NCBI GenBank assembly: GCA_947493255.1
Contig: CANLQK010000008.1
Coordinates: 62,001-126,000, forward strand
Source of the DNA: an uncultured Paracoccaceae bacterium
GTDB taxonomy: Bacteria > Pseudomonadota > Alphaproteobacteria > Rhodobacterales > Rhodobacteraceae
Direction of reading: 5' to 3'
DNA length: 64,000 nucleotides
Part shown: piece after piece, positions 29,301 through 38,766 of the stretch
Position numbering within the stretch: position 1 is the first letter of the stretch
Layout: every line of letters begins with the position of its first letter
The notes under the pieces: generated by a model
What the model was told of the DNA's origin: nothing
Databases searched by the model: none
Seen by the model: only the letters and a program-made list of their open reading frames with translations
Made by a program: the position numbers and the translations under genes

Positions 29301-30159
29301 GTCGTTTAACAACCTGTAGCGCAACGGTTGTGGTGCCGTTGAAGCGAGCAGTACTTGCGCGGTCTTCAAACGTGAGACGTATTTCGGCAAGATCGCCAAG
29401 GGTAATGACACGGTCCCCGTTTGTCTTGACAGGCAGTGTGTATATGTCGCGTGGTTCATCAAAGCTCGATGGAATCTTGACCGCGAATGCACCACCCGCG
29501 GTTTCCACTTCGCCGGCGGCAATCAAAAGGTTGTTTTGCGTGACAACGTTGATCAATTCGCCAGCCGTCACGTTGTACGCTTCCAAACGCAGCGGGTCGA
29601 TGATGACCTCAATCATCTCATTGCGTTGGCCTGTTAGAGAGGCTTCAAGCACGCCATCAATGCCTTCGACCGCATCCTGCAGGTCTTCACCCACTTGGAT
29701 GAGGGTACGTTCAGGTACATTGCCTGTCAGGTTTACGATGACAATCGGAAATTCTGAGAAGTTTACCTCGTTAATGGAATAGGTGTCCGCACCATCAGGG
29801 AACTGGCCTTCGGCTGCGTTCATGGCGTCACGGATGTCGGCCATCGTGTCGGTCTTGTTCCAGTTGAAATCGAATTCCAGTGCGACACCAGCATAGCCTT
29901 CGGATGCGGTCGATGTCATCTCGACCAACCCATCCACATCCTGAAGCTCGGATTCCATTGGTCTAACCAACAACGTCTCGGAGTCCTCAGCCGAAATACC
30001 GTTGAAAGGCACCGATACAAAGATGATGGGAATTTCAATGTCTGGCTCGCCTTCTTTTGGCAAGCCTACATAAGCCATCGTTCCAGCTAGTAAGGACAGA
30101 GCGATAAAGGCAATCACCATCCGCGCGCGGCTGGCGGCGACGTCGATGATTTTAATCAT
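26395..30159 (-). CDS. RND efflux transporter permease (AcrB/MMPL superfamily)
   Basis: From ATG 30159 the product is 1254 residues, with the two-fold RND layout of 12 membrane helices and two large periplasmic loops. The proton-relay aspartate is in GMLVDGAIVVVEFAD. It overlaps the preceding membrane fusion gene by 4 bases. Usual AcrB-type pumps have about 1050 residues; the extra length here is mostly a long hydrophobic-loop insert after the first TM cluster (from GRLSRLFERAANGLRARL onward) and an extended C-terminus. No outer membrane channel gene is adjacent. Substrate unknown; drugs, metals or lipids are all possible. Confidence 0.9.
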   Translation of the reverse strand: MIKIIDVAASRARMVIAFIALSLLAGTMAYVGLPKEGEPDIEIPIIFVSVPFNGISAEDSETLLVRPMESELQDVDGLVEMTSTASEGYAGVALEFDFNWNKTDTMADIRDAMNAAEGQFPDGADTYSINEVNFSEFPIVIVNLTGNVPERTLIQVGEDLQDAVEGIDGVLEASLTGQRNEMIEVIIDPLRLEAYNVTAGELINVVTQNNLLIAAGEVETAGGAFAVKIPSSFDEPRDIYTLPVKTNGDRVITLGDLAEIRLTFEDRASTARFNGTTTVALQVVKRRGFNLIDTAQEVRDVIDAEVEAWPQDLRDAVQVGVSNDQSRNVASMVSQLEGSVLTAIALVMIVVLAALGTRPALLVGFAIPTSFLLCFALLAVMEITISNIVMFGLILAVGMLVDGAIVVVEFADKRMKEGAGPMEAYTDAAKRMFWPIVSSTATTLCAFLPMLFWPGVPGQFMGMLPVTIIFVLTASLVVALIYLPVMGGVTGRLSRLFERAANGLRARLPWFICALLVLPAMMLVFIGAMQSLNPTYLTGGESEGGLGAHFPGLVLLFSGTILLSITMGAARIERESKRVKAGYRRSVFGHFIHLIAGNPIMPIVSIGGIIFVVMSVFGYFGANNNGVEFFVESEPEQAIVYVQARGNLSITEKDELLSQVEQIALGEPGIQSIFAFAGAGGLNQNTGGGEGPKDTIGQLQLELVPWDDRPAFARANGLDLDTLDGDLVLDRLEEKLAVLPGIRTEIFALSGGPASAKPIHLRLSGQNWEDLHEATAIARAQFDQTTGLTLIEDSRPLPGIDWQIDVDVEKAGRYGADVATVGGMVQLVTRGILLDTMRVDSSDEEIEIRVRLPEEDRVMSTLDSLRVRTADGLVPLSNFITRTPVPELSQIDRIDQSRYFDVKAAFEPNLTKFTMGADDDLQVLGIFRKLLEDETPVDATQTVESGDGTLYELVVLNDAANVDAVQAAISDGDTIPVAVNGNERIAVLTEWLGTMPLPASVDWEWTGDQEDQAESGQFLMTAFAGALGLMFIILLAQFNSVYNSILVLLAVILSTTGVLIGMLVMDQAFSIIMTGTGIVALAGIVVNNNIVLIDTYQEYERYMPRTEAITRTAEDRIRPVLLTTITTMAGLAPMMFGLSLDFIGGGFSIDSPTSLWWKQLATAVVFGLGIATVLTLVFTPSMLALRVWITTYAGWAAQLFAKLSMGRQSRAAQDWALSREAKRIKSPEIIWGDPDEVPEPKAVALGTPPAQAAE

Positions 30160-31367
30160 CCCTCGGCCTCCTGAAAGGTGGGTATAACGGGAACACCGTC
30201 GATAACGTATTCTTGGCCGACAACGATAACGTTGACCTGTTCCGGTAGGCCAGTCACCCACATTCCGTCTATTGTATCACGCAGCACGCTGATCGGCATG
30301 AAGCGCGTTATGTTGTCAGCATCAACAGCGCGGATGCCAATGTTGCCTTCATTATCCAAAGTAAGCGATGACGCGGGCAATAGATGTGCGGCGCGCCCTT
30401 CAGATTGGATCAAGATCTCGGCGGTTTGGCCATCACCGATAGCCAGATCTTCATTTGCGACGCGGACTTCAACGCGGAACGTGCGGGTCAACGCATCGGC
30501 GGATCTAGACAAGAAAGTTACGTTACCTGTTACTTCTTGTCCGGTTGCTAACCGTGCTCCTGCCAGGGACCCAACATTTACTTGAGAAATGTTGGCTTCG
30601 GGTACGAAGCCAACAAGCTTGATTGGGTCCAGCTGGATAATCGTGGCGCATGGACTTCCCGGCTGCATCAATGTTCCGAGCTCGGCTGTGTCGGATTCTA
30701 AAAGGCCAGAAAAAGGGGCCGTGATGGTCAGGCGTTCAATTTCACGTTCTGCTGCAGCCACGGCAGCCTGTGCAGCCTCAATCCCGGCTTCGGCAGATGT
30801 GATTCCGGTTGTGGACCGTTGTAAGCCAGCATTTGCAGCTTCCAACGCGGCTTCTGCGCTAATCCGGCGGGTTTCAGATGCGAATCCGTCCTCGCTCAGG
30901 GTGCGCGCTACGTTGAGATTGATTTCCGCCTCGCGGACAGCAGCAGCAGCTTCTGCAACTGTCGCCTGTGCTTGTGGAATGCCGCCTTGGGCTTCGGTCA
31001 AGCGTGCATTGGCTTCTGCCAATTGGGATGCCCGTGTGCCGGGGTCGAGCTGGCACATTAAATCGCCTGCTTCGACAAAGGCACCCTTGCGGATCGGCTC
31101 TGAAATAACTTGCCCCGATGTTTCTGACGCCACAGTCACCTGACGCGCCGCTTCGGTGCGGCCACGCAGGATAACGGCGCTGTCCACTGTCTCGGCGACA
31201 GAAGAAAGTACCACAACACTTACTGCGTTGATGACATCTTCGTCGGTTTCGCTCTGTGAGTCGTTCGGTTCCGCTTGTGCAAACGCCAGTAACGCGTCGC
31301 GTTCGAACACTAACGCATAAAGCGAAAATGAGACAATAATGGCTGAAAGGATCGGCATAATACGCAT
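30156..31367 (-). CDS. RND efflux membrane fusion protein (periplasmic adaptor)
   Basis: The 403-residue adaptor has an N-terminal membrane helix (about 5-20) or signal anchor, lipoyl-like half-motifs (EPIRKGAFVEAGDLMCQLD and RLTITAPFSGLLESDTAELG), and between them an Ala/Glu-rich alpha hairpin of about 110 residues, the HlyD/AcrA layout. It bridges the inner membrane pump to an outer membrane channel. It is first in the operon with the RND gene and the desaturase, and a perfect dyad lies about 60 bases upstream of its start. Confidence 0.9.
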   Translation of the reverse strand: MRIMPILSAIIVSFSLYALVFERDALLAFAQAEPNDSQSETDEDVINAVSVVVLSSVAETVDSAVILRGRTEAARQVTVASETSGQVISEPIRKGAFVEAGDLMCQLDPGTRASQLAEANARLTEAQGGIPQAQATVAEAAAAVREAEINLNVARTLSEDGFASETRRISAEAALEAANAGLQRSTTGITSAEAGIEAAQAAVAAAEREIERLTITAPFSGLLESDTAELGTLMQPGSPCATIIQLDPIKLVGFVPEANISQVNVGSLAGARLATGQEVTGNVTFLSRSADALTRTFRVEVRVANEDLAIGDGQTAEILIQSEGRAAHLLPASSLTLDNEGNIGIRAVDADNITRFMPISVLRDTIDGMWVTGLPEQVNVIVVGQEYVIDGVPVIPTFQEAEG

Positions 31368-31422
31368 GATGAAACTCGCGGAATGAACTTTGGCTTGATG
31401 AATGGGTAATCGGTTTACGCTA

Positions 31423-31434
31423 AACTGACCAGTT
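31423..31434. promoter_or_regulatory. Putative TetR-type operator upstream of the RND operon
   Basis: AACTGACCAGTT is a perfect dyad (AACTG, 2-base centre, CAGTT) 56-67 bases upstream of the adaptor gene start. An overlapping imperfect dyad CTGA-N5-TCAG spans 31425-31437. Operators of TetR/AcrR repressors of efflux pumps often look like this. No tetR gene is in the window, so the repressor would be encoded elsewhere. Confidence 0.45.
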
Positions 31435-31526
31435 CAGATTAAAGATATTTTGCCGCACCTGCAACGGGAAAATGTTAATGGTGTTTACTTTTGGCGGAAT
31501 GCCGCAATTGACGTCTTTAGGCCGAC

Positions 31527-31551
31527 GGGGGGCGGGCAGGACTTGCCCCCC
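31527..31551. other. GC-rich hairpin in the leader before the YfgM-like gene
   Basis: GGGGGGC at 31527-31533 can pair with GCCCCCC at 31545-31551 around an 11-base loop; alternatively GGGCA (31534-31538) pairs with TGCCC (31544-31548). TTT follows. It lies 47 bases before the ATG at 31598, so a terminator-like leader or structure in the 5' UTR is possible. Confidence 0.35.
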
Positions 31552-31597
31552 TTTGCTGCTTCAAGATAAGAGGGGCGGACAAAGCAAAGAGGCCCAA

Positions 31598-32290
31598 ATG
31601 AGCAATCCAGACTCCTTTATCGACGAAGTGAGCGAAGAGGTCCGCAAAGACCGACTGTTCGGCTACATGCGGAAGTACGGATGGATCGCCGTTTTGGTGG
31701 TGCTTCTGGTGGTCGGTGGAACGGCATTTCTTGAATTCCGAAAGTCGCAAGCCACGAATGCAGCCCAGTCTGTTGGTGATGAAATTCTTGCCGCACTTGA
31801 ACTTGATGATGATGCAGAGCGCGCCACAGCATTGGCGGCCATCGACGTGGCCGGCGGGGCCGCTGCGATAACAGGTTTGCTGGCAGCTTCCGATTTAACA
31901 GAAACTGGCGATCTAGATGGTGCTGTTGAAGCCTTGAACTCTGTCGCGATTCAAGAAGACGTCCCCGAGATTTACAGAGACATAGCTGCGTTAAAGTCTG
32001 CAATGGTAACCGAAGGCCCGCTTTCTGAGGATGATCGCCGCGCAATACTTGATCGTTTGGCAACTCCTGGGGGTGCGTTCCGGCTTTTGGCCCAGGAACA
32101 ATTGGCTTTGATGGACATTCAAAACGGTGAGGTAGACAGCGCTTTGGAAAAATTCACTGCAATTGCGCAGGACGCCGAAGTCACTGGGGGCTTGCGTGAA
32201 CGGGCATTCAGCATGATTGTGGCGTTGGACGGTGACCTAGAGGCCCTGATCGGCGAAATGATCGGACTGGCAGCCCAAGGCGATCAATAA
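31598..32290 (+). CDS. YfgM-like tetratricopeptide membrane protein
   Basis: From ATG 31598 the product is 230 residues: a cytoplasmic N-terminus with SFIDEVSEEVRKDRL, one membrane helix (about 29-47), and a periplasmic helical domain with TPR-like repeats, as in YfgM/TPR_21 proteins. In E. coli YfgM associates with SecYEG and the chaperone PpiD and is encoded as yfgM-bamB-der, the same order as here. The start is chosen over the upstream frame at 31472, whose 42 extra residues look noncoding. Confidence 0.85.
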   Translation: MSNPDSFIDEVSEEVRKDRLFGYMRKYGWIAVLVVLLVVGGTAFLEFRKSQATNAAQSVGDEILAALELDDDAERATALAAIDVAGGAAAITGLLAASDLTETGDLDGAVEALNSVAIQEDVPEIYRDIAALKSAMVTEGPLSEDDRRAILDRLATPGGAFRLLAQEQLALMDIQNGEVDSALEKFTAIAQDAEVTGGLRERAFSMIVALDGDLEALIGEMIGLAAQGDQ

Positions 32291-32309
32291 ACCCGCAAAG
32301 GGGGACGAG

Positions 32310-33647
32310 ATGACAGGCATTCAACTTTCTAAAAAGGGCGCACCGCGTCTTTCAGTTTTTGGCCTTTTGGCTGCGGCGAGCGTTTTGGCGGCTTGCGGTG
32401 AAAAAGATGTTATTTTGCCGGGCGAACGGGTTGGGATTCGGGGTGAAGCGTTGAACTCTGAGGTTGCGGTCAACGAGGCGAGACCGCTTTCCTTAGCTGC
32501 AACCGTTGCAAACGCCGACTGGACGCACCGGAATGGCGGCCCTACACACACGATCTCTCATCCAGCTTTGAATACATCACTGACACAGGTTTTTGCGGCA
32601 AATATTGGTGCGGGAAATTCACGTCGGTTACGGATCACTGCTGACCCTGTGGTTTCTGCGGGCCGCGTGTTTACATTAGATTCTCAAAGTCAGGTCGCTG
32701 CCACTGCGACGTCCGGGGAAACCCTTTGGGCGCGAAGCGTTATTCCAGCGACAGATAACCCGCGTGATGCATCAGGTGGCGGGCTTGCGGCATCGTCCAA
32801 TGTTTTGCTAGCCACAACAGGGTTTGGTGAAGTCGTGGCGTTGGACCCCGCAACTGGCGCCGAAATTTGGCGTCAGGATCTTGATGCGCCGGGAACATCA
32901 GCACCTACCATTTTTGGTGATCTTGCTTATGTCGTTGCCCGCGATGGCCGTGCTTGGGCTTTGGAGCTGGGGAACGGACGGATTCGCTGGACACAGACCA
33001 GTACTGCATCACCCTCGAATTTCTCTGGCGGAGCAGGAGCCGCGGTGTCATCTGACTTTGCGATTTTTCCATTCCCAACCGGTGAGGTCTTGGCCGCGTT
33101 CCCAGAAGGTGGGTTGCGCCGTTGGTCAACTGTAGTGACAGGTCAACGAGCAGGCCAAGCGGCATCAACCATTTCTGACATCGCTGGTGATCCAGTAATT
33201 GACGGTGATCGCGTTTATGTTGGTAACGTTTCTGGCCGTGTCGTGGCCTTGGAAGTTGCAAACGGCGACCGGATCTGGACAGCGACTGAAGGGGCCGTCG
33301 GCCCTGTATGGCCAGCCGGTGATTCCGTGTTCTTGGTGAACGATTTGAGCGAGTTGATCCGTCTCGATGATGATACTGGTGCTGCCATTTGGCGTGTTGA
33401 ATTGCCAGGTTTCGAAGAAAATCGTCCGCTCCGCCAGAAAACACGTTTCGCCCATTATGGCCCTATTCTGGCCGGCAACCGCTTAATTGTTGCGTCTAGC
33501 GACGGCATGATTCGCCAATTCGACCCGACGTCTGGTGCGCTGGTTGGGACTGTTGAAATCCCTGGTGGGGCGGCATCTAACCCTGTTGTTGCCAATGGCA
33601 CACTTTACGTTGTGACGGGACGTGGCCAGTTGATGGCTTTCCGTTAA
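32310..33647 (+). CDS. bamB: BamB-like PQQ-repeat lipoprotein
   Basis: The 445-residue protein has a lipoprotein signal (VLAAC, Cys29) and a series of PQQ-like beta-propeller repeats (for example VVALDPATGAEIWRQD and VVALEVANGDRIWTA). BamB is an accessory of the BAM complex that inserts outer membrane beta-barrel proteins. Its position between yfgM and der, 19 bases after yfgM, is the canonical arrangement. E. coli BamB is about 392 residues; the extra length is mostly in the N-terminal region. Confidence 0.9.
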   Translation: MTGIQLSKKGAPRLSVFGLLAAASVLAACGEKDVILPGERVGIRGEALNSEVAVNEARPLSLAATVANADWTHRNGGPTHTISHPALNTSLTQVFAANIGAGNSRRLRITADPVVSAGRVFTLDSQSQVAATATSGETLWARSVIPATDNPRDASGGGLAASSNVLLATTGFGEVVALDPATGAEIWRQDLDAPGTSAPTIFGDLAYVVARDGRAWALELGNGRIRWTQTSTASPSNFSGGAGAAVSSDFAIFPFPTGEVLAAFPEGGLRRWSTVVTGQRAGQAASTISDIAGDPVIDGDRVYVGNVSGRVVALEVANGDRIWTATEGAVGPVWPAGDSVFLVNDLSELIRLDDDTGAAIWRVELPGFEENRPLRQKTRFAHYGPILAGNRLIVASSDGMIRQFDPTSGALVGTVEIPGGAASNPVVANGTLYVVTGRGQLMAFR

Positions 33648-33696
33648 ACGCGAAAGGGTGTAGGGGGCAGCACTTAACCCTTTAAAGGTCTTAGAT

Positions 33697-35187
33697 ATGT
33701 CCTTCACACTTGCCATTGTGGGCCGCCCGAATGTTGGCAAATCCACGTTATTTAACCGCCTAGTCGGTAAAAAGCTGGCGTTGGTTGATGACCAACCCGG
33801 TGTGACGCGTGATTTGCGCGAAGGTGCTGCGCGTTTGGGCGACCTGCGATTTACTGTCATTGATACGGCAGGTCTGGAAGAAGCCACTGACGAATCTCTG
33901 CAAGGGCGCATGCGCCGCCTGACAGAACGTGCAGTGGAATTGGCTGATATCTGCTTGTTTATGTATGATGCACGCACGGGCGTGATGCCCGCAGATGAGG
34001 TGTTTGCCGACATCCTGCGCCGCAAGAATGCGAATGTCATTTTGGCGGCGAACAAATCTGAAGGCAAAGCCGCGGACGCAGGTGTCCTCGAAGGGTTCAA
34101 CCTTGGTCTTGGCGAGCCGATCCGTCTGTCTGCTGAGCATGGCGAAGGTTTGGGCGAAATGTATGACGTGTTGATGCCGTTGTCAGATGAATTCGAAGAA
34201 CGTGCTGCCGCCGACGCACCTGATACCGATGTTGACGTTGAAGACGGGGACGAAGACGAAGGCCCACGAATCCCGACCAAATCTAAACCATTGCAGATCG
34301 CCGTCGTTGGCCGCCCAAATGCGGGTAAATCGACGTTGATCAATAAGATCTTGGGCGAAGACCGTCTGTTGACCGGACCCGAAGCAGGGATCACCCGCGA
34401 CGCAATTTCTGTGCAAATGGATTGGGAAACAAATTCCTCAACTGTGCCTGTACGTATTTTCGACACAGCCGGTATGCGCAAGCGAGCCAAGGTTCAGGAA
34501 AAGCTGGAAAAACTGTCTGTATCCGATGGCTTGCGGGCGGTGAAATTCGCCGAGGTTGTCGTTGTGTTGCTCGACGTTGAAATCCCGTTTGAACAACAAG
34601 ATTTGCGAATTGCCGATTTGGCAGAACGTGAAGGTCGTGCTGTGGTTCTGGCTGTCAATAAATGGGACGTCGAAGAAGAAAAGCAGGCCAAGCTGAAAGA
34701 GCTTAAGGAACAGTTCGAACGTTTGTTGCCGCAGCTTCGTGGTGCGCCGCTGATTACGGTGTCTGCGAAAACGGGCCGTGGATTGGACCGCCTTCAAGAG
34801 GCAATCTTGCGCGCACATGAAGTTTGGAACCGTCGGATCACGACATCGCAATTGAACCGCTGGCTTCTTGGCATGACCGAGGCACACCCGCCCCCTGCAC
34901 CGGGCGGCCGGCGTATCAAGATGCGTTATATGACACAGGTCAAAACACGCCCGCCGGGCTTTGTTGTGATGTGTTCGCACCCTGAAATGTTGCCGGAAAG
35001 CTATTCACGCTATTTGGTGAACGGTTTGCGTTTGGATTTCGATATGCCGGGAACGCCAATTCGTCTGCATTTCCGATCTCAGGCGGACAAGAACCCGTAT
35101 AAAAACAACACCAAATCAACGCCTTCACGTCTTCGCAAACACCTTGGTAAAGCACCTGCTGACCAAAAGAAACGGTTCAGAGGTTAG
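33697..35187 (+). CDS. der: GTPase Der (EngA)
   Basis: Der has two tandem GTPase domains and is needed for 50S ribosome maturation. P-loops GRPNVGKST (9-17) and GRPNAGKST (about 206-214), both G3 motifs (DTAGL and DTAGM), and the two NKxD motifs (AANKSEG for the first, NKWD for the second) are visible, followed by the KH-like C-terminal domain. The first NKxD reads NKSE rather than NKxD, a deviation also seen in some alphaproteobacterial Der proteins. Length 496. Its last codons overlap the convergent TspO-like gene by 11 bases. Confidence 0.95.
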   Translation: MSFTLAIVGRPNVGKSTLFNRLVGKKLALVDDQPGVTRDLREGAARLGDLRFTVIDTAGLEEATDESLQGRMRRLTERAVELADICLFMYDARTGVMPADEVFADILRRKNANVILAANKSEGKAADAGVLEGFNLGLGEPIRLSAEHGEGLGEMYDVLMPLSDEFEERAAADAPDTDVDVEDGDEDEGPRIPTKSKPLQIAVVGRPNAGKSTLINKILGEDRLLTGPEAGITRDAISVQMDWETNSSTVPVRIFDTAGMRKRAKVQEKLEKLSVSDGLRAVKFAEVVVVLLDVEIPFEQQDLRIADLAEREGRAVVLAVNKWDVEEEKQAKLKELKEQFERLLPQLRGAPLITVSAKTGRGLDRLQEAILRAHEVWNRRITTSQLNRWLLGMTEAHPPPAPGGRRIKMRYMTQVKTRPPGFVVMCSHPEMLPESYSRYLVNGLRLDFDMPGTPIRLHFRSQADKNPYKNNTKSTPSRLRKHLGKAPADQKKRFRG

Positions 35188-35878
35188 TGTGAAATTGGCG
35201 GCCAAGCGCTGCCAGAAGCACCCCAATACCAAAGCATGCTAGCAGGCCAACGCCGCTGGACGTACCATTTGCAACGACGATTCCGACCAATGCCCAGACG
35301 ACGGTTAGACCGTAAGGAGGCGTTTCGCGCAGTTTGGCTTGGACGGATAAAGCGATTGCCAAAGCGAGGCCAATTCCACCGTAAGCCCATCCGGTGTCAT
35401 CCATAATCAAACCATACCCTGCAAACGTGGTCGCGATGGATACACAAGACGCAGCGGTTAACCAGCCCGCGTAGATTGCAACCGGGTAACGGGCGAACCA
35501 TTTGTCATCTTGCGGTGCGGAAACCAAAGCGAAAATGGCCGCTATGGCCATTGCGATTATCAAGACCGTCGCCGCAATTGCAGATTGATTTGCGACCCAC
35601 AACCAAGGGGCCCCGATCGCAAGGCTTATCAATAAAGAATTGCGCATTGCGGTCCACGCAGGATCAGTGCGACGTCGCCAAACACCAAAGACAGCAGACA
35701 CCACCAACCAAACGTAGATTAGCCCCCAGATAGAAAATGCGTATCCGGCGGGCTGGACCGGAGGGTCAATTTGAGGGATCGGCAGTTGGTCTTCTGTGAA
35801 GCCTGTAAATGGGCTTGTGACAAGCGGGGACAGCACAAATGTAAGGGTGACAAGCAAGGTCAGGATGGAACGCGTCAT
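35177..35878 (-). CDS. TspO/tryptophan-rich membrane protein-like
   Basis: From ATG 35878 this 233-residue protein has seven or eight hydrophobic helices and aromatic patches ([20 protein letters not shown]) typical of TspO/MBR-like families and of the related uncharacterised seven-helix branch. TspO binds porphyrins and other ligands and modulates stress responses in alphaproteobacteria, but this protein is longer than the usual 160 residues, so it is a related family rather than TspO proper. The first 27 residues of the longer frame were dropped. It overlaps der at the 3' end. Confidence 0.65.
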   Translation of the reverse strand: MTRSILTLLVTLTFVLSPLVTSPFTGFTEDQLPIPQIDPPVQPAGYAFSIWGLIYVWLVVSAVFGVWRRRTDPAWTAMRNSLLISLAIGAPWLWVANQSAIAATVLIIAMAIAAIFALVSAPQDDKWFARYPVAIYAGWLTAASCVSIATTFAGYGLIMDDTGWAYGGIGLALAIALSVQAKLRETPPYGLTVVWALVGIVVANGTSSGVGLLACFGIGVLLAALGRQFHTNL

Positions 35879-36005
35879 GTTTGGTTTCCTCTTTAGACTT
35901 AAACGTACGCACACATCGATCGGTTCACTATTAGGTCGGGAAATGCAGACTTGACCCAAGGGTAATTGTTAGTCGAACATCTGATAGAAGTTTGGGGGCA
36001 AGTAT

Positions 36006-37271
36006 ATGAAACGCATTGTTATTTTCATAGACGGAACATGGAATAGGCCAGATGCAGAACACCCTACGAATGTGGTGCGATTGGCCCGGTGTGTGCATCA
36101 TCAGACCGATCATGGGATGCCGCAGGTTGTCCTTTATACCGCCGGGGTTGGGTCTGGCGCCGGCAACAACTGGTTAGGCCGCAAAATGGACCGTGTTTTT
36201 GGCGGGATATTTGGCTGGGGCCTATTGTCGATCATGGAAGATATGTACCGCCAACTGGTGTTTGCCTACGAACCTGGTGATGAGGTCATGATTTTTGGCT
36301 TTTCGCGAGGTGCATTTGCCGCGCGCTCACTCGTCGGGTTCATAAGATCCGCGGGCATTTGCCCGAGAGATCGGTTGCGCGAAATTCCAAAGGCAGTGGC
36401 CCGCTATGTCGATCGCGCGCCTGAAACCCATCCGCGTTCAGAAGAAAGCTATGCGTTTCGGCTGGCTATGTCGCCTGATGTTGTGACCTCGCCTGATGAA
36501 CGCAAATGGCGTCAGAAAAACGGGCACCGGCATGAAGATGTTGTGGACCTAAAGATTTCGTACCTTGGGGTCTGGGACACAGTCAAAGCCTTGGGGTTGC
36601 CTGCGAAATTGCCTTTGGCAGCCCGTTTCAATCAGAATTATGAATTTCATGACGCTAAGCTGTCGTCCATGGTTCTGGCCGCACGTCACGCAATTGCGAT
36701 TGACGAACGCAGGGCGACGTTTCCATCAATGCCTTGGGACAATATGGATGACCTGAACCTTCGGTATGAACATTTTGTTCCAGAGTATTTGCAACAATGG
36801 TTTCCTGGAAACCACGGGTCGATTGGTGGTGGCGGCAGCAGAACCGGGCTATCGTCTATCGCATTGAACTGGGTGATGTTAGGGGCGTCAAAGGCGGGTC
36901 TTTCTCTAGATTGGCGGGCATTCCGCAAAGTCGCCCCACGGTTTGACACAGGTGACCCGCTTGATAACAAGTTTGGCCCTGTGAAGCTGGGTGCAGTATT
37001 GAACAAATGGACGTCTGATAGAGCAGGGCCAAATACTCTTGCAGATATGTCGATGGCGGCCGTTGACCGTGCGTTCGAAGATCCTGAATATCGGCGAAAT
37101 GTAACGCTAAAAAACGTCTACGCCCCGATGTTTGAAATGACGATAGAACAACGTGAAAAAATGCGCGCCGCACATTTTGCCACAGATGGTGCGTATAGCC
37201 ATGTGCAAGGGCAGGTGACGTGGCCGGGCCCACCAATTTGGGCCCGAACACATGATAGTCTAGACGAGTGA
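36006..37271 (+). CDS. DUF2235 (T6SS Tle1-like) domain protein
   Basis: The 421-residue protein has an alpha/beta-hydrolase-like core beginning [14 protein letters not shown] with the nucleophile elbow [11 protein letters not shown] (Gly-Phe-Ser-Arg-Gly at 98-102). DUF2235 includes phospholipase toxins of type VI secretion (Tle1), but many members stand alone and have unknown substrates. No T6SS gene, immunity partner or VgrG is in the window, and there is no signal peptide. It therefore looks like a housekeeping or accessory hydrolase. Convergent with serS, overlapping its stop by 12 bases. Confidence 0.8.
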   Translation: MKRIVIFIDGTWNRPDAEHPTNVVRLARCVHHQTDHGMPQVVLYTAGVGSGAGNNWLGRKMDRVFGGIFGWGLLSIMEDMYRQLVFAYEPGDEVMIFGFSRGAFAARSLVGFIRSAGICPRDRLREIPKAVARYVDRAPETHPRSEESYAFRLAMSPDVVTSPDERKWRQKNGHRHEDVVDLKISYLGVWDTVKALGLPAKLPLAARFNQNYEFHDAKLSSMVLAARHAIAIDERRATFPSMPWDNMDDLNLRYEHFVPEYLQQWFPGNHGSIGGGGSRTGLSSIALNWVMLGASKAGLSLDWRAFRKVAPRFDTGDPLDNKFGPVKLGAVLNKWTSDRAGPNTLADMSMAAVDRAFEDPEYRRNVTLKNVYAPMFEMTIEQREKMRAAHFATDGAYSHVQGQVTWPGPPIWARTHDSLDE

Positions 37272-38549
37272 GCCGTCAGCCGTGATCGTTGTTTTGCCAC
37301 CCATGTAGGGGTGGAGTGCCGCAGGCAAAGTCACAGAACCGTCTTCTTGTTGGCCATTTTCCAGCACAGCGATAAGGCAGCGGCCAACCGCAAGGCCGGA
37401 CCCGTTCAATGTGTGAACGAACTGCGGTTTGCCGCCCTCAGCCGGTTTGAAACGCGCGTTCATCCGGCGCGCCTGAAAGTCGCCTGTTGTCGAAACGGAA
37501 CTGATTTCACGGTATGTGTTCTGACCAGGTAGCCACGCTTCGATGTCAAATGTTCGACGTGCGCCGAAGCCCATGTCACCGGTGCACAAGGTTACAGTTC
37601 TGTAAGGAATTTCAAGACGTTCAAGGATGTCTTCCGCACAGCCCAGCATGCGTTTTTGTTCGGCATCGCTTTCGTCTGGATGGGTGATAGACACCATTTC
37701 AACCTTTTCGAACTGATGCTGACGCAACATACCAGACGTATCACGGCCTGCGCTGCCAGCTTCAGACCGGAAACAAAGGGAATGTGCGGTGTACCGTCGT
37801 GGCAATGTTTCAGCATCTACCACGTCATTGGCTGCCATATAGGTGAGCGGGATCTCTGAGGTGGAAATCAACCACATGCCTTCTTCGGTGCGGTACGAAT
37901 CTTCGGCGAATTTTGGCAGTTTGTCAGTGCCATACATGGCATCGTCGCGCACCAGAACGGGCGGGTTTACTTCGGTCAGGCCGTTTTCTGTCGTGTGCAC
38001 ATCCAGCATGAACTGGGCCAAAGCACGGTGCACACGTGCGGCCACGCCAGTCAGAATGACAAAGCGGCTGCCGGAAATCTTTGCAGCTGTTTCGAAATCC
38101 ATAGAAGACTTTACAGCTGGAATATCAAAATGTTCCAGCGCGTTGCTGATATCACGCGGGGTGCCCCAACGTTTCATTTCGACGTTATCATCTTCGTCGG
38201 CCCCATCGGGAACATCGTCCGCAGGCAAGTTTGGAATTTCGGCCAAACGGGCGGTCAAGGCTGCGTCTTGGTCTTTGGCTTCGTCATTTAGCTTTGCAAT
38301 CTCGGCCTTTTTCTCGCCGACCAACGCGCGAAGGCGCTCGAATTCGGCTTCATCGCCACGGCCCTTCGCGGCGCCGACTTCTTTGGCGGCTTTGTTGGCC
38401 TCGGCCTGTGCGGTTTCGGCAGCCTGAATCTTGGCGCGGCGGGCTTCGTCCATTGCCAAAAGTTCCGACGACAATGGAGCATCTCCGCGACGAGATAGGG
38501 CCGCATCAAAAGCGGCTGGGTTCTCACGGATGGCGCGAATGTCGTGCAT
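37260..38549 (-). CDS. serS: Seryl-tRNA synthetase
   Basis: SerS charges tRNA-Ser. From ATG 38549 the product is 429 residues: the N-terminal helical arm ([22 protein letters not shown], about 1-110) that contacts the tRNA variable arm, then a class II catalytic core with motif 2 ([18 protein letters not shown]), motif 3 ([18 protein letters not shown]) and the usual C-terminal end. The longer frame to 38684 has no family similarity. It is divergent from yajC-secDF, the normal Rhodobacteraceae order. Confidence 0.96.
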   Translation of the reverse strand: MHDIRAIRENPAAFDAALSRRGDAPLSSELLAMDEARRAKIQAAETAQAEANKAAKEVGAAKGRGDEAEFERLRALVGEKKAEIAKLNDEAKDQDAALTARLAEIPNLPADDVPDGADEDDNVEMKRWGTPRDISNALEHFDIPAVKSSMDFETAAKISGSRFVILTGVAARVHRALAQFMLDVHTTENGLTEVNPPVLVRDDAMYGTDKLPKFAEDSYRTEEGMWLISTSEIPLTYMAANDVVDAETLPRRYTAHSLCFRSEAGSAGRDTSGMLRQHQFEKVEMVSITHPDESDAEQKRMLGCAEDILERLEIPYRTVTLCTGDMGFGARRTFDIEAWLPGQNTYREISSVSTTGDFQARRMNARFKPAEGGKPQFVHTLNGSGLAVGRCLIAVLENGQQEDGSVTLPAALHPYMGGKTTITADGSLV

Positions 38550-38766
38550 TGGTCTGTCCTTTAATTGGTGTTTCGTGGGGGTCATATGGCCCAATTTATT
38601 GGATATGGAAAGGATATGGTTCTGGTATGGGTTTGGTATTGCTCCTTTGGGGGGGCACGTTTCCCACATCGACGTTCCATTCACGTTGCGAATCCTATGG
38701 AAGAGCCGTACGGTGCCGCGACTTTGGGTGGGGGTGTGCCCCGCCGCATTTTAAGGAAGAACGACC

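Noticed and set aside
33483-34490. Open frame of 335 codons on minus opposite bamB end and der
   Set aside because: Opposite der; Ser/Arg/Pro-rich composition fits an antisense frame.
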